Origin: DATFQE01 sp963738205
Lineage (GTDB): Bacteria; Actinomycetota; Thermoleophilia; Gaiellales; Gaiellaceae
NCBI GenBank assembly: GCA_963738205.1
Contig: CAVTVQ010000007.1
Location: 434,001-498,000 of the forward strand
Length of the DNA stretch: 64,000 nt
Direction of reading: 5' to 3'
Below are positions 1 to 9,240 of this stretch, in pieces. A program made the position numbers and the translations under genes. The notes beneath the pieces are model-generated. The model was given only the letters and a program-made list of their open reading frames with translations, did no database searches and was not told the origin of the DNA. Position 1 is the stretch's first letter; each line of letters begins with the position of its first letter.

Positions 1-451
1 CCGCCTCGCTGCGGGGGACGTGCTCGTCACGGCCGAACGTGGCCATGTTCGGCGCGATCTCCAGCCCCGCGGCCTCGATCGTCGTCCCCGAGCTGTCGAG
101 CAGCAGGCCCGTGGCGACGGAGACGCCCGGATCGTGGAGCAGCTCGCGGAGCGGCGTGTCCCAGCCGGGCTCGACCTCGCCGTCGAAGTTGACGAACGCG
201 ACGAGCCTCCCTGAGGCCGCCTTCGCCCCCTCGTTGCAGCCCCGGCAGAAGCCGATGTTCTCTTCGAAGCGGAGCGCACGGGCGCGCGGCGAGTGCCGCT
301 CGACGTCCTGCCAGCTGCCGTCGCTCGACGCGGAGTCGACGACGAGGCACTCGGCGTCCGCCGCAGTCGTGTTCTCGGCGAGCGCCCTCAGTGCATCGGG
401 CAGGCACTCGGCGCCGTTGTGGTTGACCATGACGACGGAGAGCTCGGTCAC
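1..451 (-). CDS. Family 2 glycosyltransferase, C-terminus cut by window edge
   Basis: The minus-strand frame reads from a GTG at 451 to the window edge without a stop (150 residues). It opens with the GT-A pattern VTELSVVMVNHNG, followed by LVVDSASSDGS, an ENIGFCRGCN segment and VNFDGEVEPGW, which matches the nucleotide-binding and DXD regions of GT2 enzymes. It probably transfers a sugar from an NDP-sugar to a lipid-linked glycan in the cytoplasm. The GTG overlaps the stop of the upstream GT2 gene by 3 nt, so the two are translationally coupled. The acceptor-binding half lies outside the window and specificity cannot be told. Confidence 0.85.
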   Translation of the reverse strand, partial: MTELSVVMVNHNGAECLPDALRALAENTTAADAECLVVDSASSDGSWQDVERHSPRARALRFEENIGFCRGCNEGAKAASGRLVAFVNFDGEVEPGWDTPLRELLHDPGVSVATGLLLDSSGTTIEAAGLEIAPNMATFGRDEHVPRSEA

Positions 452-1458
452 AGCGCGCGCCGGGCCAGCCGCCAGTACGCCTCGACGGCGCGGTTGGCCG
501 CCTTCGCCGCGCCGGGGAGATCGATCATCGCCGGTGAAAGCGTCGCGGTCAGCAGACCGGCGAGCTCGCTGTCGGGCACGCGACGCAGCCGCTGCGTCGC
601 CCGCCGCTGACGCGCCAGCCAGCGCGCGTTCGCGACGACCCACGCCCAGCCGCGCAGCTTCTCTCGCAGCCAGCCCTCCCGCGCCGCGTGCGCGGCCATC
701 GCCAGCTCGGTGGAGAGCAGCACGGGGCTCAGCAGTGTGAGGAGCCGCGGCGAGTACGTCGAGAGCAGGAAGACGAGCCGGTTTCGTTCGAGCAGGTAGT
801 GCTTGGCCACGTTCCGCCCGTACTGGTAGTCGTGGTAGACGTCGGCGGCCGGATCGACCACCACGCGCAACCCGGCGAGCCGCGCCTTCCAGCCCAGCAG
901 GAGATCCTCCTGGTACATGAACAGCTCGTCGGTGAAGCCGCCCAGCTCGCCGAAGGTCTCCCGGCGGATCGCCATCGCCGTCCCGCTCGCCGCAGCCACG
1001 TCCTGGACACGGCCGACGCTCTCCACCGGATCGCCGTAGCCGCCGGCCCACGAGAGCCCGCTGACGTGCAGCTCCAGGCCGCTCGAATTCAGGAGCTCGG
1101 GCCGGTCGAGGAGCCGCAGGCGGGCCATGACGATCCCGATTGCCGGATCCTCGAGCGCGCGCGCCAGCTGTGCCACCGAGCCCGACGCCGCGACCGTGTC
1201 GGGATTGAGGAAGACGAGGACCTCACCCTCGGCCGCCTCGGCGCCGACGTTGCAGCCGGTGGCGAAGCCGACGTTCGCGCCCGGGTCGATGACGCGGACG
1301 CCCGACCGGCTCCGCGCCTCCTCGATCTCCGGCCCGCCGCCGCCGTTGTCCACGACCACCACCTCGTGCAGCCCTTCCTGCTCCGCGAGCGAGTCGAGCA
1401 GGCGGCCCAGGCCCTCGCCCGCGCGGTAGGCGACGACGACCGCAGACGCGCGCGTCAA
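448..1458 (-). CDS. Family 2 glycosyltransferase (rhamnosyltransferase-like)
   Basis: 336 residues from a TTG start that overlaps the TGA of the preceding sugar transferase. VVVAYRAGEG begins the GT-A fold, ANVGFATGCN lies at about residues 61-70, NPDT (DXD equivalent) at 85-88, and a MYQEDLLLGWK acceptor-side motif is near residue 190. This arrangement is typical of WbbL-like rhamnosyltransferases that extend lipid-linked O-units. A hydrophobic stretch near residues 250-275 may attach the protein to the membrane. Part of a minus-strand exopolysaccharide operon. The exact sugar is not deducible. Confidence 0.85.
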   Translation of the reverse strand: MTRASAVVVAYRAGEGLGRLLDSLAEQEGLHEVVVVDNGGGGPEIEEARSRSGVRVIDPGANVGFATGCNVGAEAAEGEVLVFLNPDTVAASGSVAQLARALEDPAIGIVMARLRLLDRPELLNSSGLELHVSGLSWAGGYGDPVESVGRVQDVAAASGTAMAIRRETFGELGGFTDELFMYQEDLLLGWKARLAGLRVVVDPAADVYHDYQYGRNVAKHYLLERNRLVFLLSTYSPRLLTLLSPVLLSTELAMAAHAAREGWLREKLRGWAWVVANARWLARQRRATQRLRRVPDSELAGLLTATLSPAMIDLPGAAKAANRAVEAYWRLARRAL

Positions 1459-2966
1459 TACGCGCCGCGCGCTGCCACGACCGCGGGCACGGTCTTGGCC
1501 AGGATGGAGATGTCGAGCCAGATCGACCAGTTGTCGAGGTAGTAGAAGTCCAGGCGGACGAGATCGTCGAAGGACAGATCGGCTCGACCGGCGATCTGCC
1601 ATAGCCCGGTCATTCCGGGGAGCACGAGATAGCGCTTGCGATGCCAGTCCTCGAGCAGCTCGTAGTCGCGCACGGGCAGCGGCCTCGGCCCGACGAGGCT
1701 CATCTCGCCGCCCAGGACGTTGAGCACCTGCGGTACCTCGTCGATCGAGAACCGACGCAGGAACCGCCCGACCGGTGTGACACGCGGATCGTCGCGGATC
1801 TTGAAGAGCGCCCCCTGGGCCTCGTTCGCCCCCTCGAGCTGCTCCTGGCGCTCGGCGGCGTCCTGGTACATCGTCCGGAACTTCCACATCATGAACGGCT
1901 GCTCGTTGAGCCCGATCCGCCGGTCGTGGAAGAGCACGGGGCCACGCGAGTTGAGCTTGATCGCCGCAGCGATCAAGAGCCAGAGCGGCAGGCCCATTAC
2001 GACGACGAGGAAGCTCACGGCGAGGTCGAACGCCCGCTTGACGATCCAGTCCGAGCCCGCGAACGCCGGCGGTCGCAGCTCGAAGAGCGGCGTGCCCTGA
2101 CCGGGGATGTACTCGGCGCGCTCCGTGAGCAGCGCCGTTGTCTTCGGCGCCACGCGGACCTGCACGCCGCGGCGGTGCGCCTGCTCGACGATCTCGAGCA
2201 GCTGCCGCTCGCTGAAATCGGCATCCGTCAGGATCAGCTCGTCGACGGCGTGCGTGTTCGCGAGCACGGCAGGGAGCGTCTCGAACGTCCCGAGCACCGG
2301 CAGTTGCCCGTCACCCGCTCCGTGGGAGACCGTGCCGAGGAAGTCGTACGTGATGCCGCTGCGGTTCGAGCCGACGGCCTGGCGCAGGTGCGCGAGGCTC
2401 GGGCCTTCACCGACGAGGATCGCCCGCCGCTTGACGCCCGCCAGCCGCATCGCCTCGCCGCTCAGCACCTCGTAGCTCGCCCGCAGCAGGCTGATCAGCA
2501 CGATCGTGAACAGCGCCGCCGTCGGCACGAGCCCGTACGTGTGGAACTCGTGGTCGGTGCCGATGCCGAACGCAAGCGCCAGGACGGCGACGAGCACGAG
2601 CGAGCCCACGATGCGCCCGACCCCGGCACGGTGGCCACGCTCCGAGTAGAGGCCGGCGCGCCAGAAGACCAGCACCGTCAGCAGGCCGAGGAAGGGCAGC
2701 CAGTCGGTCTCCGCCCTCCACAACACGCCCCACAAGATCGAGTCGGCGCCGTGGTAGAGCTCGCGAACGACCAGCGCGGCGTAGAGGCCGAGCGTCAGCC
2801 CGCAGAGGTCGAGGAAGACCAGCGAGGCGACGCTGGCAACGCGCCGGAGCAACGAGCGGAGCGGGCTCGGCGAGAGAAGCCAGGGGCGGCCCGAGCGGAT
2901 GTCGCCGGCCGACGCCTGGCTCGGCGGCGGACGCTCGGCGGCCCGGGCGGCTGGCTTCGTGGCCAC
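1455..2966 (-). CDS. Polyprenyl-phosphate sugar-1-phosphate transferase (WcaJ/CpsE type)
   Basis: 503 residues from GTG 2966; a longer start at 3053 would run into the upstream gene. The N-terminal half has several membrane spans and a CoA-binding-like domain (around ILVGEGPSLAHLRQAVG). The C-terminal third is the bacterial sugar transferase domain: a membrane helix after KRAFDLAVSF, then GPVLFHDRRIG, KFRTM, RRFSIDEVPQ, LVGPRPLP and PGMTGLWQI. Such enzymes start repeat-unit synthesis by moving a hexose-1-phosphate from UDP-sugar to undecaprenyl phosphate. A second, short transferase of this class sits at 14915-15520, so more than one glycan may be initiated from this region. Confidence 0.93.
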   Translation of the reverse strand: MATKPAARAAERPPPSQASAGDIRSGRPWLLSPSPLRSLLRRVASVASLVFLDLCGLTLGLYAALVVRELYHGADSILWGVLWRAETDWLPFLGLLTVLVFWRAGLYSERGHRAGVGRIVGSLVLVAVLALAFGIGTDHEFHTYGLVPTAALFTIVLISLLRASYEVLSGEAMRLAGVKRRAILVGEGPSLAHLRQAVGSNRSGITYDFLGTVSHGAGDGQLPVLGTFETLPAVLANTHAVDELILTDADFSERQLLEIVEQAHRRGVQVRVAPKTTALLTERAEYIPGQGTPLFELRPPAFAGSDWIVKRAFDLAVSFLVVVMGLPLWLLIAAAIKLNSRGPVLFHDRRIGLNEQPFMMWKFRTMYQDAAERQEQLEGANEAQGALFKIRDDPRVTPVGRFLRRFSIDEVPQVLNVLGGEMSLVGPRPLPVRDYELLEDWHRKRYLVLPGMTGLWQIAGRADLSFDDLVRLDFYYLDNWSIWLDISILAKTVPAVVAARGAY

Positions 2967-3000
2967 GGCGCGATTGTACGTGGGGCCTAAGAGGGCCTTC

Positions 3001-4170
3001 TCAGCGCGGCAGGCGCTGGAACGCCGTAAACGCGGGCTTCCTCTTGCCGCCAACGGTGATCAGGCCCGACTGCCATCCGCTGATGGGACGCTGGTCTCGG
3101 AGCAGGAACCAGAGCATCATGTCGATCCTCGGGTTCTTGCGGCCGATTGCGAATGCCTGCTTGAGGTAGCTCGCCTGCTTGGCGTACGAGACCCCGAAGA
3201 CCCGGTCGGGAGGGTTCGTCTGATAGGCGTATTCGGTGATCCAGAGGCGCTTCTTGCCGTACAGCCGTGTCAGCTCCTTGATCAGATCGTTGATGTTGCC
3301 GAGGCCGACGGCGGTCTTCGCCTTCGGCTTCGACGTCGGCGTCTCTAGCCGGCTCCCGTAGTAGGGGTGGTGTGCATAGGCGTCGAAGCGCTTCATCCCG
3401 GCGCGCTTGGCCGCGCGGAGGAACGCCAGCGGCGACACCGACGCCCGGCTCGACCGCGGTGAGTTGTTGCCGCGCGGGGCCGTGACCCCGCAGCCGACCT
3501 TCTCGCCCTTGAGCAGGGTGGTCTTGACCCCGGAGTAGACCGCGTTGCAGATCTTGGCGTAGTCGACCGCGCTCTGGACGATCCAGCGCCCTTTTACCTT
3601 CCTGTACTGCTTGCGCAGGAACACGGGGTTGTTCGGCTCGTTCCAGGCCAACCACATGCGAACGGCGGGCAGCGGCGCGGCGTAGGCTCGGTCGACGCCG
3701 GGCGGGAGATACGTGCCGCTGTACCGCCGCGCCGCCGCGTAGGCGAAGTTGCGGAGGTCGTTCGTGGAAGCGGGCGGAACGTTCGACCCGCTGCCGCGGT
3801 TTGCCCACCCGGGGGTGCCGTAGATCGCGAACAGCACCTTGATCCTGTAGCGCTGAGCCATGCGGACCGTGTTGTCGTAGAGCGTCCAGTCGTAGGCCTT
3901 GTCGGCCGGGTCGGTGGGCCTGGCCGGGCGCCGCTTGGCGACGCCGAGCCCGGACCCCGTCCGGCCGGCGCTCGAGCCCCAGTAGAGATTCACGCGCACC
4001 ACCTGCGTCCGCAGCGTGCGCATGAGCGGGAACGACTTGCCGGCGTTCCCGAACGTCTGCGGCTCGTCGTAGAGCCCCTTGAGCATGCCCTTCGCCGCGA
4101 AGGCCGAGGGCACGGCGACCAGACCGGCGGCGACAGCGGTCGCCACCGCGAGCAACACGCGCCTACGCAA
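3001..4170 (-). CDS. Secreted clan GH-A-like glycoside hydrolase of the exopolysaccharide locus
   Basis: 389 residues, TTG start overlapping the stop of the upstream SDR by 8 nt. Residues 1-26 form a signal peptide (RRR, hydrophobic core, AFAA). The rest looks like a TIM barrel: WLAWNEPNNP gives the probable acid/base Glu178, HHPY lies at 267-270, and LWITEYAYQ gives the probable nucleophile Glu313. This is the pattern of GH5/GH39-like enzymes such as PslG that sit in polysaccharide operons and trim exported polymer. The substrate is unknown. Family call is moderately sure, secretion is clear. Confidence 0.75.
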   Translation of the reverse strand: MRRRVLLAVATAVAAGLVAVPSAFAAKGMLKGLYDEPQTFGNAGKSFPLMRTLRTQVVRVNLYWGSSAGRTGSGLGVAKRRPARPTDPADKAYDWTLYDNTVRMAQRYRIKVLFAIYGTPGWANRGSGSNVPPASTNDLRNFAYAAARRYSGTYLPPGVDRAYAAPLPAVRMWLAWNEPNNPVFLRKQYRKVKGRWIVQSAVDYAKICNAVYSGVKTTLLKGEKVGCGVTAPRGNNSPRSSRASVSPLAFLRAAKRAGMKRFDAYAHHPYYGSRLETPTSKPKAKTAVGLGNINDLIKELTRLYGKKRLWITEYAYQTNPPDRVFGVSYAKQASYLKQAFAIGRKNPRIDMMLWFLLRDQRPISGWQSGLITVGGKRKPAFTAFQRLPR

Positions 4171-5107
4171 CGACCGGCTCCCGTCCCGGAGCGTTCGGAC
4201 CGAGCGTCCGGCGCAGGCCTTCGTCCAGCTCGATCTCGGGCTTCCAGCCGAGCAGCTGGCGTGCCCGTGTGATGTCGGGTTGCCGCTGCTGCGGGTCGTC
4301 CTCGGGCAGCGCCTCGTAGACGATCTCGCTCGACGATCCCGTCAGGCGGAGGACGGTCTCGGCGAACTCGAGGATCGTGAACTCTCTCGGGTTGCCGACG
4401 TTGACCGGAAGGTGCTCACCGCTCGTCGCGAGCAGAAAGAGCCCGCGGATGAGGTCGTCGACATAGCAGAAGCTGCGCGTCTGCGAGCCGTCGCCGAAGA
4501 CGGTGAGCGGCTGGCTCGCGAGCGCCTGTCGGAGCAACGTCGGCACGATGCGCCCGTCGTTGGGGCGCATCCTCGGCCCGTAGGTGTTGAAGATCCGGAC
4601 GATCGCCGTGTCGACGCCCTGCTGGCGGTGGTAGGCCATCGTCAGCGCCTCCGCGTATCGCTTGGCCTCGTCGTAGACGCCGCGGGGGCCGATCGGGTTG
4701 ACGTTGCCCCAGTACGACTCCGGCTGCGGGTGCACGAGCGGGTCGCCGTAGACCTCGCTGGTCGAGGCGAGCAGGAAGCGCGCGCGCTTGTACTTCGCCA
4801 GGCCCAGCGCGTGATGCGTCCCGTACGAGCCCACCTTGAGCGAGTGCAGCGGCATGCGCATGTAGTCGATCGGGCTGGCGAGCGCGGCGAGATGGAAGAC
4901 GAAGTCGACCGGCTCGTCGAGCTGGAGATGCTCGGTCATGTCGTGGTTCACGAACAAGAAGTCATCGGTCCTGATGTGCTCGACGTTCGTCAGCGTGCTG
5001 ACCACGAGGTTGTCCACCGCGAGCACGCGGTGGCCCTGCCCGAGCAGGTATTCGCACAGGTGGCTCCCGAGGAACCCCGTGCCGCCGGTGACCACTGAGG
5101 TCGGCAT
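4163..5107 (-). CDS. UDP-glucuronate decarboxylase-like SDR (UDP-xylose synthase type)
   Basis: 314 residues, complete extended SDR. GGTGFLGS at 8-15 binds NAD; STSEVYG at 116-122 and YDEAKR with Tyr145 and Lys149 form the active site. The segment GPRGVYDEAKRYAE is characteristic of the UXS branch, which oxidises and decarboxylates UDP-glucuronate to UDP-xylose through a 4-keto intermediate. It would supply a pentose donor for the neighbouring glycosyltransferases. It sits between the secreted hydrolase (8-nt overlap) and a HAD phosphatase (12-nt gap). Related UDP-apiose or 4-epimerase activities are not excluded. Confidence 0.82.
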   Translation of the reverse strand: MPTSVVTGGTGFLGSHLCEYLLGQGHRVLAVDNLVVSTLTNVEHIRTDDFLFVNHDMTEHLQLDEPVDFVFHLAALASPIDYMRMPLHSLKVGSYGTHHALGLAKYKRARFLLASTSEVYGDPLVHPQPESYWGNVNPIGPRGVYDEAKRYAEALTMAYHRQQGVDTAIVRIFNTYGPRMRPNDGRIVPTLLRQALASQPLTVFGDGSQTRSFCYVDDLIRGLFLLATSGEHLPVNVGNPREFTILEFAETVLRLTGSSSEIVYEALPEDDPQQRQPDITRARQLLGWKPEIELDEGLRRTLGPNAPGREPVVA

Positions 5108-5119
5108 CGGCGGCGGATA

Positions 5120-5839
5120 CTAGTCGGCCGGTATGTCGGCGCTGTAAAGGCCCAGGAGCCTGGGAACCTCGGCCAGATCGGCCGCCAGGTGAGCGCCCTC
5201 CGGGAGCTCACCGGGTCGCCGCTCGACCCACACCGCAGCAGCCAGGCCGGCCGCCAGCGCGCCGGCGACGTCGTTCTCGATGTCGTCGCCGACCATCGCG
5301 ACCTCGCCCGGCTCCAAGCCCAGCAGCGCCACTGCGCGCCGGTAGGCCTCCGGCTCGGGCTTGGTGGCGCCGATCTCCTCGGAGACCGCGACGGCGTCCA
5401 CCTCGTCCTCGATCCCGATCAGGCGCAGCTTGCGGCGCTGCAGCTCCGAGGGGCCGTTCGTGAGGATGCCAATCTTGAGCCCGGCGGCCCGCAGGCCTCG
5501 GATCGTCTCGACGGCGTCGTCGTACAGCTCGATCAGGTCGACCGAACGGGCGCGCGCGTCGTGGTAGTCGCGAAAGAGCTCCTCGTCGAGCTCGCCCCAC
5601 GGCTCCAGGCCGTGACGGACGGAGTCGCGCCGGTAGGTCTCGAAGTCGATCTCACCCTTCAGCAGCAGCGCGTAGTGCGTGTTGCCGAACTCGAACGAAC
5701 GAGCGAGGAACTCCTCGGGGTCGAAGCCGGGGTAGCGCTCGGCAAACCGCGCGGCGATCGGCGGCCACAGCTGCTGGAACGCCCGCTCGTTGTCGACGAG
5801 CGTGAAGTCGAGGTCGAAGAGGATCCCGCGGAGCGCCAT
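5120..5839 (-). CDS. HAD-superfamily hydrolase
   Basis: 239 residues. The N-terminus LFDLDFTLVDN carries the nucleophile Asp9 and acid/base Asp11. An all-alpha cap follows, then ILTNGPSE (motif 2 Thr), GATKPEPEAY (motif 3 Lys) and VGDDIENDVAGA (motif 4 Asp pair). This is a subfamily I HAD phosphatase similar to YjjG or phosphoglycolate phosphatases. First gene of the minus-strand run that continues into the UXS-like gene, so a sugar-phosphate substrate is plausible but not shown. Confidence 0.88.
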   Translation of the reverse strand: MALRGILFDLDFTLVDNERAFQQLWPPIAARFAERYPGFDPEEFLARSFEFGNTHYALLLKGEIDFETYRRDSVRHGLEPWGELDEELFRDYHDARARSVDLIELYDDAVETIRGLRAAGLKIGILTNGPSELQRRKLRLIGIEDEVDAVAVSEEIGATKPEPEAYRRAVALLGLEPGEVAMVGDDIENDVAGALAAGLAAAVWVERRPGELPEGAHLAADLAEVPRLLGLYSADIPAD

Positions 5840-5938
5840 CGGGCTGCTGACCCTAGCGGCCGTCGCTGTTTCCGTAGAGCGTGCCGCGGGAATCTCGGGG
5901 CTATCACGTTTCCGTCGCCCGACTCAAGGGGGTCACAA

Positions 5939-6742
5939 ATGCTGAAACCGCACGCGAGAGCGACGCTGCTCGCGCTCGCCATCGTCGCCGCCGTAGCCGC
6001 TTTCGCGGCGATCGCGGGCCTGGGCACCGCAGCGCGGCTCGCGCCGCCCGTCAACACGGCTCCGCCGACGATCTCCGGGACGCCTCAGCAGAGCCAGACG
6101 CTGACCACCAGCAACGGAACCTGGACCGGCGCCGGCACGATCAACTTCACGTACCAATGGCTGCGCTGCAACCCCAGCGGCAACGCCTGCTCGGCAATCA
6201 GCAATGCAACCAATCGCACGTACACCCTCAGGGGCGTCGACGTGGGCAACACGATTCGCGCCCGCGTAACAGCAACAAACGCCGACGGCGGGACGTCCTC
6301 CACCTCCGCGCCCACGGCGGTCGTGACGAGGAGTGGGGCGACCGGTTGTCCCACCGGGACCGGGCCGGTGAGCGTCACGGCGCTCTCGCCGCCGGCCCGC
6401 CTCATTGTCGACGGCCAGACGCTCGCCCCGGTGCCGGTCGGCCGGTCGACGCAGTCCCTGACCGCGCGCTTCCACGTGTCCGCGTGCGGCGGCAGGGCCG
6501 TGCAGGGGGCGCTCGTCTACGTCACGGCGACGCCCTACAACCAGTTCAGCATCCCGCCCGAGGCGTCGACCGGAGCCGACGGCTGGGCGCAGCTGTCGAT
6601 GAGCCGCCTGCGCGGTTATCCGGCGACTCCGCGCCAGGGGTTGCTCGTCATGTTCGTTCGGGCACGCAAGCAGGGCGAGGACTTGCTCGGCGGCATCTCG
6701 AACCGCCGACTGGTGTCGTTCCCGGTGAACCTCCGGCGATAA
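5939..6742 (+). CDS. Secreted protein with an Ig-like (TYQWLRC) module
   Basis: 267 residues from ATG 5939, preceded by a good AAGGGGG Shine-Dalgarno. Residues 1-35 form a signal peptide. Residues about 40-130 make one beta-rich module with TYQWLRC, NRTYTLRGVDVGNTIRARV and TNADGG, a repeat common in secreted Thermoleophilia proteins. The C-terminal 120 residues look like a second beta domain with two Cys. No catalytic motif is visible; probably a surface or adhesion protein. Monocistronic, ending at a strong stem-loop shared with the convergent Lrp gene. Confidence 0.8.
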   Translation: MLKPHARATLLALAIVAAVAAFAAIAGLGTAARLAPPVNTAPPTISGTPQQSQTLTTSNGTWTGAGTINFTYQWLRCNPSGNACSAISNATNRTYTLRGVDVGNTIRARVTATNADGGTSSTSAPTAVVTRSGATGCPTGTGPVSVTALSPPARLIVDGQTLAPVPVGRSTQSLTARFHVSACGGRAVQGALVYVTATPYNQFSIPPEASTGADGWAQLSMSRLRGYPATPRQGLLVMFVRARKQGEDLLGGISNRRLVSFPVNLRR

Positions 6743-6756
6743 GCGACGCCGAACCG

Positions 6757-6787
6757 GAGCGGGGGGCGCCCGGCGCGCCCTCCGCTC
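6757..6787. terminator. Bidirectional stem-loop between convergent genes
   Basis: A 13-bp stem (6757-6769 with 6775-6787, one mismatch) and a 5-nt loop lie between the stop of the Ig-like gene and the stop of the Lrp gene. There is no clear U-tract, as is usual in high-G+C actinobacteria. The position between convergent ends supports a terminator for both genes. Confidence 0.65.
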
Positions 6788-7274
6788 ACTCTGGCAGTGG
6801 CAGCGGCCGGTCCGCGACCGGGGCCGAGTGAATGATCGACGTGGTCGTCTGCCCGTACTCGACGAAGCGGTCGAGGATCGCCTCGAGGTCGTCGATCGAG
6901 CGCAGGTGCAGCTTGAGGAAGAAGCAGTCCTCGCCCGTGATGCGGTGGCACTCGACCACTTCGGGCGTCTCGCGGGCGAGCTCGGGAATCCTCTGCAGCT
7001 GCCGGCTCGCGGGACGGACGCGGACGACCGCCGCAAGCGGGTAGCCGATCGCCTTCGGGTCGATCACCGCCTTGTAGCCGGTGATCACACCGTTGCGCTC
7101 CAGCCGCTGCACGCGCTCGGCCACGGCCGGTGGCGACAGGCTGATCCGGCGTCCGAGCTCGGCCATGGTGAGGCGGCCGTCGGCTCCGAGCTCCTCGAGC
7201 AGTCGACGGTCGATCTCGTCCAGGAGCGAAGCTTCGTAGGCGTTCGTACGTCGTTGGCGTCGCTCGTTAAGCAT
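6786..7274 (-). CDS. Lrp/AsnC-family transcriptional regulator
   Basis: 162 residues. Residues 17-75 form the winged helix-turn-helix (LDEIDRRLLEELGADGR, then LGRRISLSPPAVAERVQRLE). The remainder is the RAM ligand-binding domain (AAVVRVRPA, VVECHRITGEDCFFLKL). Divergent, with a 62-nt gap, from the EamA exporter and aldo/keto reductase, which it may control in response to an amino acid or similar ligand. The ligand is not deducible. Confidence 0.92.
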   Translation of the reverse strand: MLNERRQRRTNAYEASLLDEIDRRLLEELGADGRLTMAELGRRISLSPPAVAERVQRLERNGVITGYKAVIDPKAIGYPLAAVVRVRPASRQLQRIPELARETPEVVECHRITGEDCFFLKLHLRSIDDLEAILDRFVEYGQTTTSIIHSAPVADRPLPLPE

Positions 7275-7336
7275 CTCGCTGCGAACACCTTAGCTTCTCC
7301 CTTCCTGTCCGACCGGCGGTTGGCGACCATTTCGGC

Positions 7337-8212
7337 ATGACCACGTTCGCCGTCCGGCCGACGGGCGCCCGTCTCGCCGCGGCGCCGCCGGCCACGTTCT
7401 TCGTCGGCAGCGCCGTCTTCCACTACCTGGGGCCGGCTTTCGCCGTCCTGCTCTTCGCCCGCGTCGAGCCGCTCGGCGTCGCCTGGCTGCGCATCGCCAG
7501 CGCGGCCGTCATCTTCGCCGCGTGGCGCCGCCCGTGGCGCGGGCTCGCGGCGCTGGACCGCGAGGGGAAGCGAACGCTGCTGGCCATGGGCGCGGTGCTC
7601 GCGCTCATGAACGCGTGCTTCTACGTGGCAATCGACCGCCTGCCGCTGGGCACCGTCGCCGCGATCGAGTTCCTGCCGGTGATCGTGCTCGCGGCGCTCG
7701 GCGCCCGCTCGCCGCGGAACGTGCTCGCGCTCGGCTTGGCGATCCCCGGGGTGTACGTCCTGACCGGCGTCCAGCTCGGCGGAGAACCTGTCGGGATCGC
7801 GTTCGCCTTCGCTAATGCCGCGCTCTTCGCGCTCTACATCGTGTTCGCGCACCGCATCTCGCGCAGCTCCACTTTCGGGCGGATCGACGGGCTCGCGGCC
7901 GCGATGCTGATCGCGGCTGTCGCGATCACGCCGATCGGCCTGACGGAGGCGGCGCCGGCCCTGCTCGACCCCGTCCTCCTCGCCGCAGGGGTAGGGGTCG
8001 GAGTGGCATCGTCGGTCATCCCGTACGTCTGCGATCAGCTCGCCATGGCGCGGCTGAGCCGCGCGACGTACTCGCTGATGGTCGCGCTGCTGCCCGCAAC
8101 TGCGACGATCGTCGGCGTGATCGTGCTTGCACAGATCCCGTCAGCTGTCGAAGTCCTCGGCGTCGGCCTCGTCGTCGCGGCCGTCGGCGTCCACCGGGAG
8201 CGGACGCGATGA
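7337..8212 (+). CDS. EamA/DMT-family transporter (RhtA-like exporter)
   Basis: 291 residues with about ten hydrophobic helices in two EamA halves; the second half starts near IAFAFANAALFALY. Proteins of this family export amino acids or metabolites. The gene is divergent from an Lrp/AsnC regulator, a frequent pairing for amino-acid exporters, and overlaps the downstream aldo/keto reductase by ATGA, so the two are co-translated. Substrate unknown. Confidence 0.88.
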   Translation: MTTFAVRPTGARLAAAPPATFFVGSAVFHYLGPAFAVLLFARVEPLGVAWLRIASAAVIFAAWRRPWRGLAALDREGKRTLLAMGAVLALMNACFYVAIDRLPLGTVAAIEFLPVIVLAALGARSPRNVLALGLAIPGVYVLTGVQLGGEPVGIAFAFANAALFALYIVFAHRISRSSTFGRIDGLAAAMLIAAVAITPIGLTEAAPALLDPVLLAAGVGVGVASSVIPYVCDQLAMARLSRATYSLMVALLPATATIVGVIVLAQIPSAVEVLGVGLVVAAVGVHRERTR

Positions 8213-9189
8213 AGTACGCGCGGCTGGGCTCGACCGGCCTGACGGTCTCGCGAATCTGCCTGGGGATGATGAGCTACGGCGACCCCGCCAAGCGGGCGTG
8301 GTTCCTCGACGAGCAGGCGGCGGAGCCGATCGTCGCCCGGGCGGTCGAGGCCGGCATCACGTTCTTCGACACCGCCAACGTGTACTCCGACGGGGTGAGC
8401 GAGGAGATCACCGGGCGGCTGCTCGCGAAGCTCTTCCCGCAGCGCGAGGACTACGTCCTGGCAACCAAGGTCTATTTCTCGATGGGATCCGGGCCGAACG
8501 ACCGCGGCCTCTCACGCAAGCACGTCCTCGCCGCCATCGACGCCTCCTTGCGGCGGCTCGGGCTGGACTACGTCGACCTCTACCAGATCCACCGCTTCGA
8601 CTCCGAGACGCCGATCGCCGAGACGATGGAGGCGCTGCACGAGGTCGTGCGGGCCGGCAAGGCGCGGTACATCGGCGCCTCGAGCATGTTCGCGTGGCAG
8701 TTCGCCAAGGCCCAGCACACGGCCGAGGCGCGGGGCGGGACGAGGTTCGTCTCGATGCAGAACCACTACAACCTGCTCTACCGCGAGGAGGAGCGGGAGA
8801 TGATCCCGCTGTGCCTCGACCAGGGGGTGGGCGTCGTTCCCTGGAGCCCGCTCGCGCGAGGCGTCCTGGCCGGAAATCGCGAGCGAGGAGGCGCGCGCAA
8901 CACCGTCAGGGCCGACACGGACGAGTTCGCGAGCCGGCTGTACGACGAGGCCGACTTCGACGTCGTCGATGCACTACGGGCGGTCGCGGAGGAGCGCGGC
9001 CTCCCACCGGCGCAGGTCGCGCTGGCGTGGCTGCTTGGTAAGCCGGCCGTCACCGCGCCGATCGTCGGAGCGACGAGGCTGGCCCACCTGGAGGATGCCG
9101 TCGCCGCGGTCGACGTGACGCTCAGCGACGACGAGATCGCCCGCCTGGAGGCGCCTTACCGGCCGCATCCCGTCCTCGGCCACTCCTGA
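8209..9189 (+). CDS. Aldo/keto reductase
   Basis: 326 residues. The catalytic tetrad is visible: Asp54 and Tyr59 (FFDTANVYSDG), Lys87 (LATKVYF) and His128 (YQIHRFD). C-terminal PIVGATRLAHLEDA is the NADP-phosphate binding region. Closest in look to the YghZ/AKR11-12 group that reduces aldehydes with NADPH. The start overlaps the EamA stop, so it is the second gene of a two-gene unit. Confidence 0.92.
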   Translation: MKYARLGSTGLTVSRICLGMMSYGDPAKRAWFLDEQAAEPIVARAVEAGITFFDTANVYSDGVSEEITGRLLAKLFPQREDYVLATKVYFSMGSGPNDRGLSRKHVLAAIDASLRRLGLDYVDLYQIHRFDSETPIAETMEALHEVVRAGKARYIGASSMFAWQFAKAQHTAEARGGTRFVSMQNHYNLLYREEEREMIPLCLDQGVGVVPWSPLARGVLAGNRERGGARNTVRADTDEFASRLYDEADFDVVDALRAVAEERGLPPAQVALAWLLGKPAVTAPIVGATRLAHLEDAVAAVDVTLSDDEIARLEAPYRPHPVLGHS

Positions 9190-9240
9190 CGCGGCGCCTA
9201 CCCGAGGTTTCGTGTTTCCACGGGTGGCAAGATAGGACGA

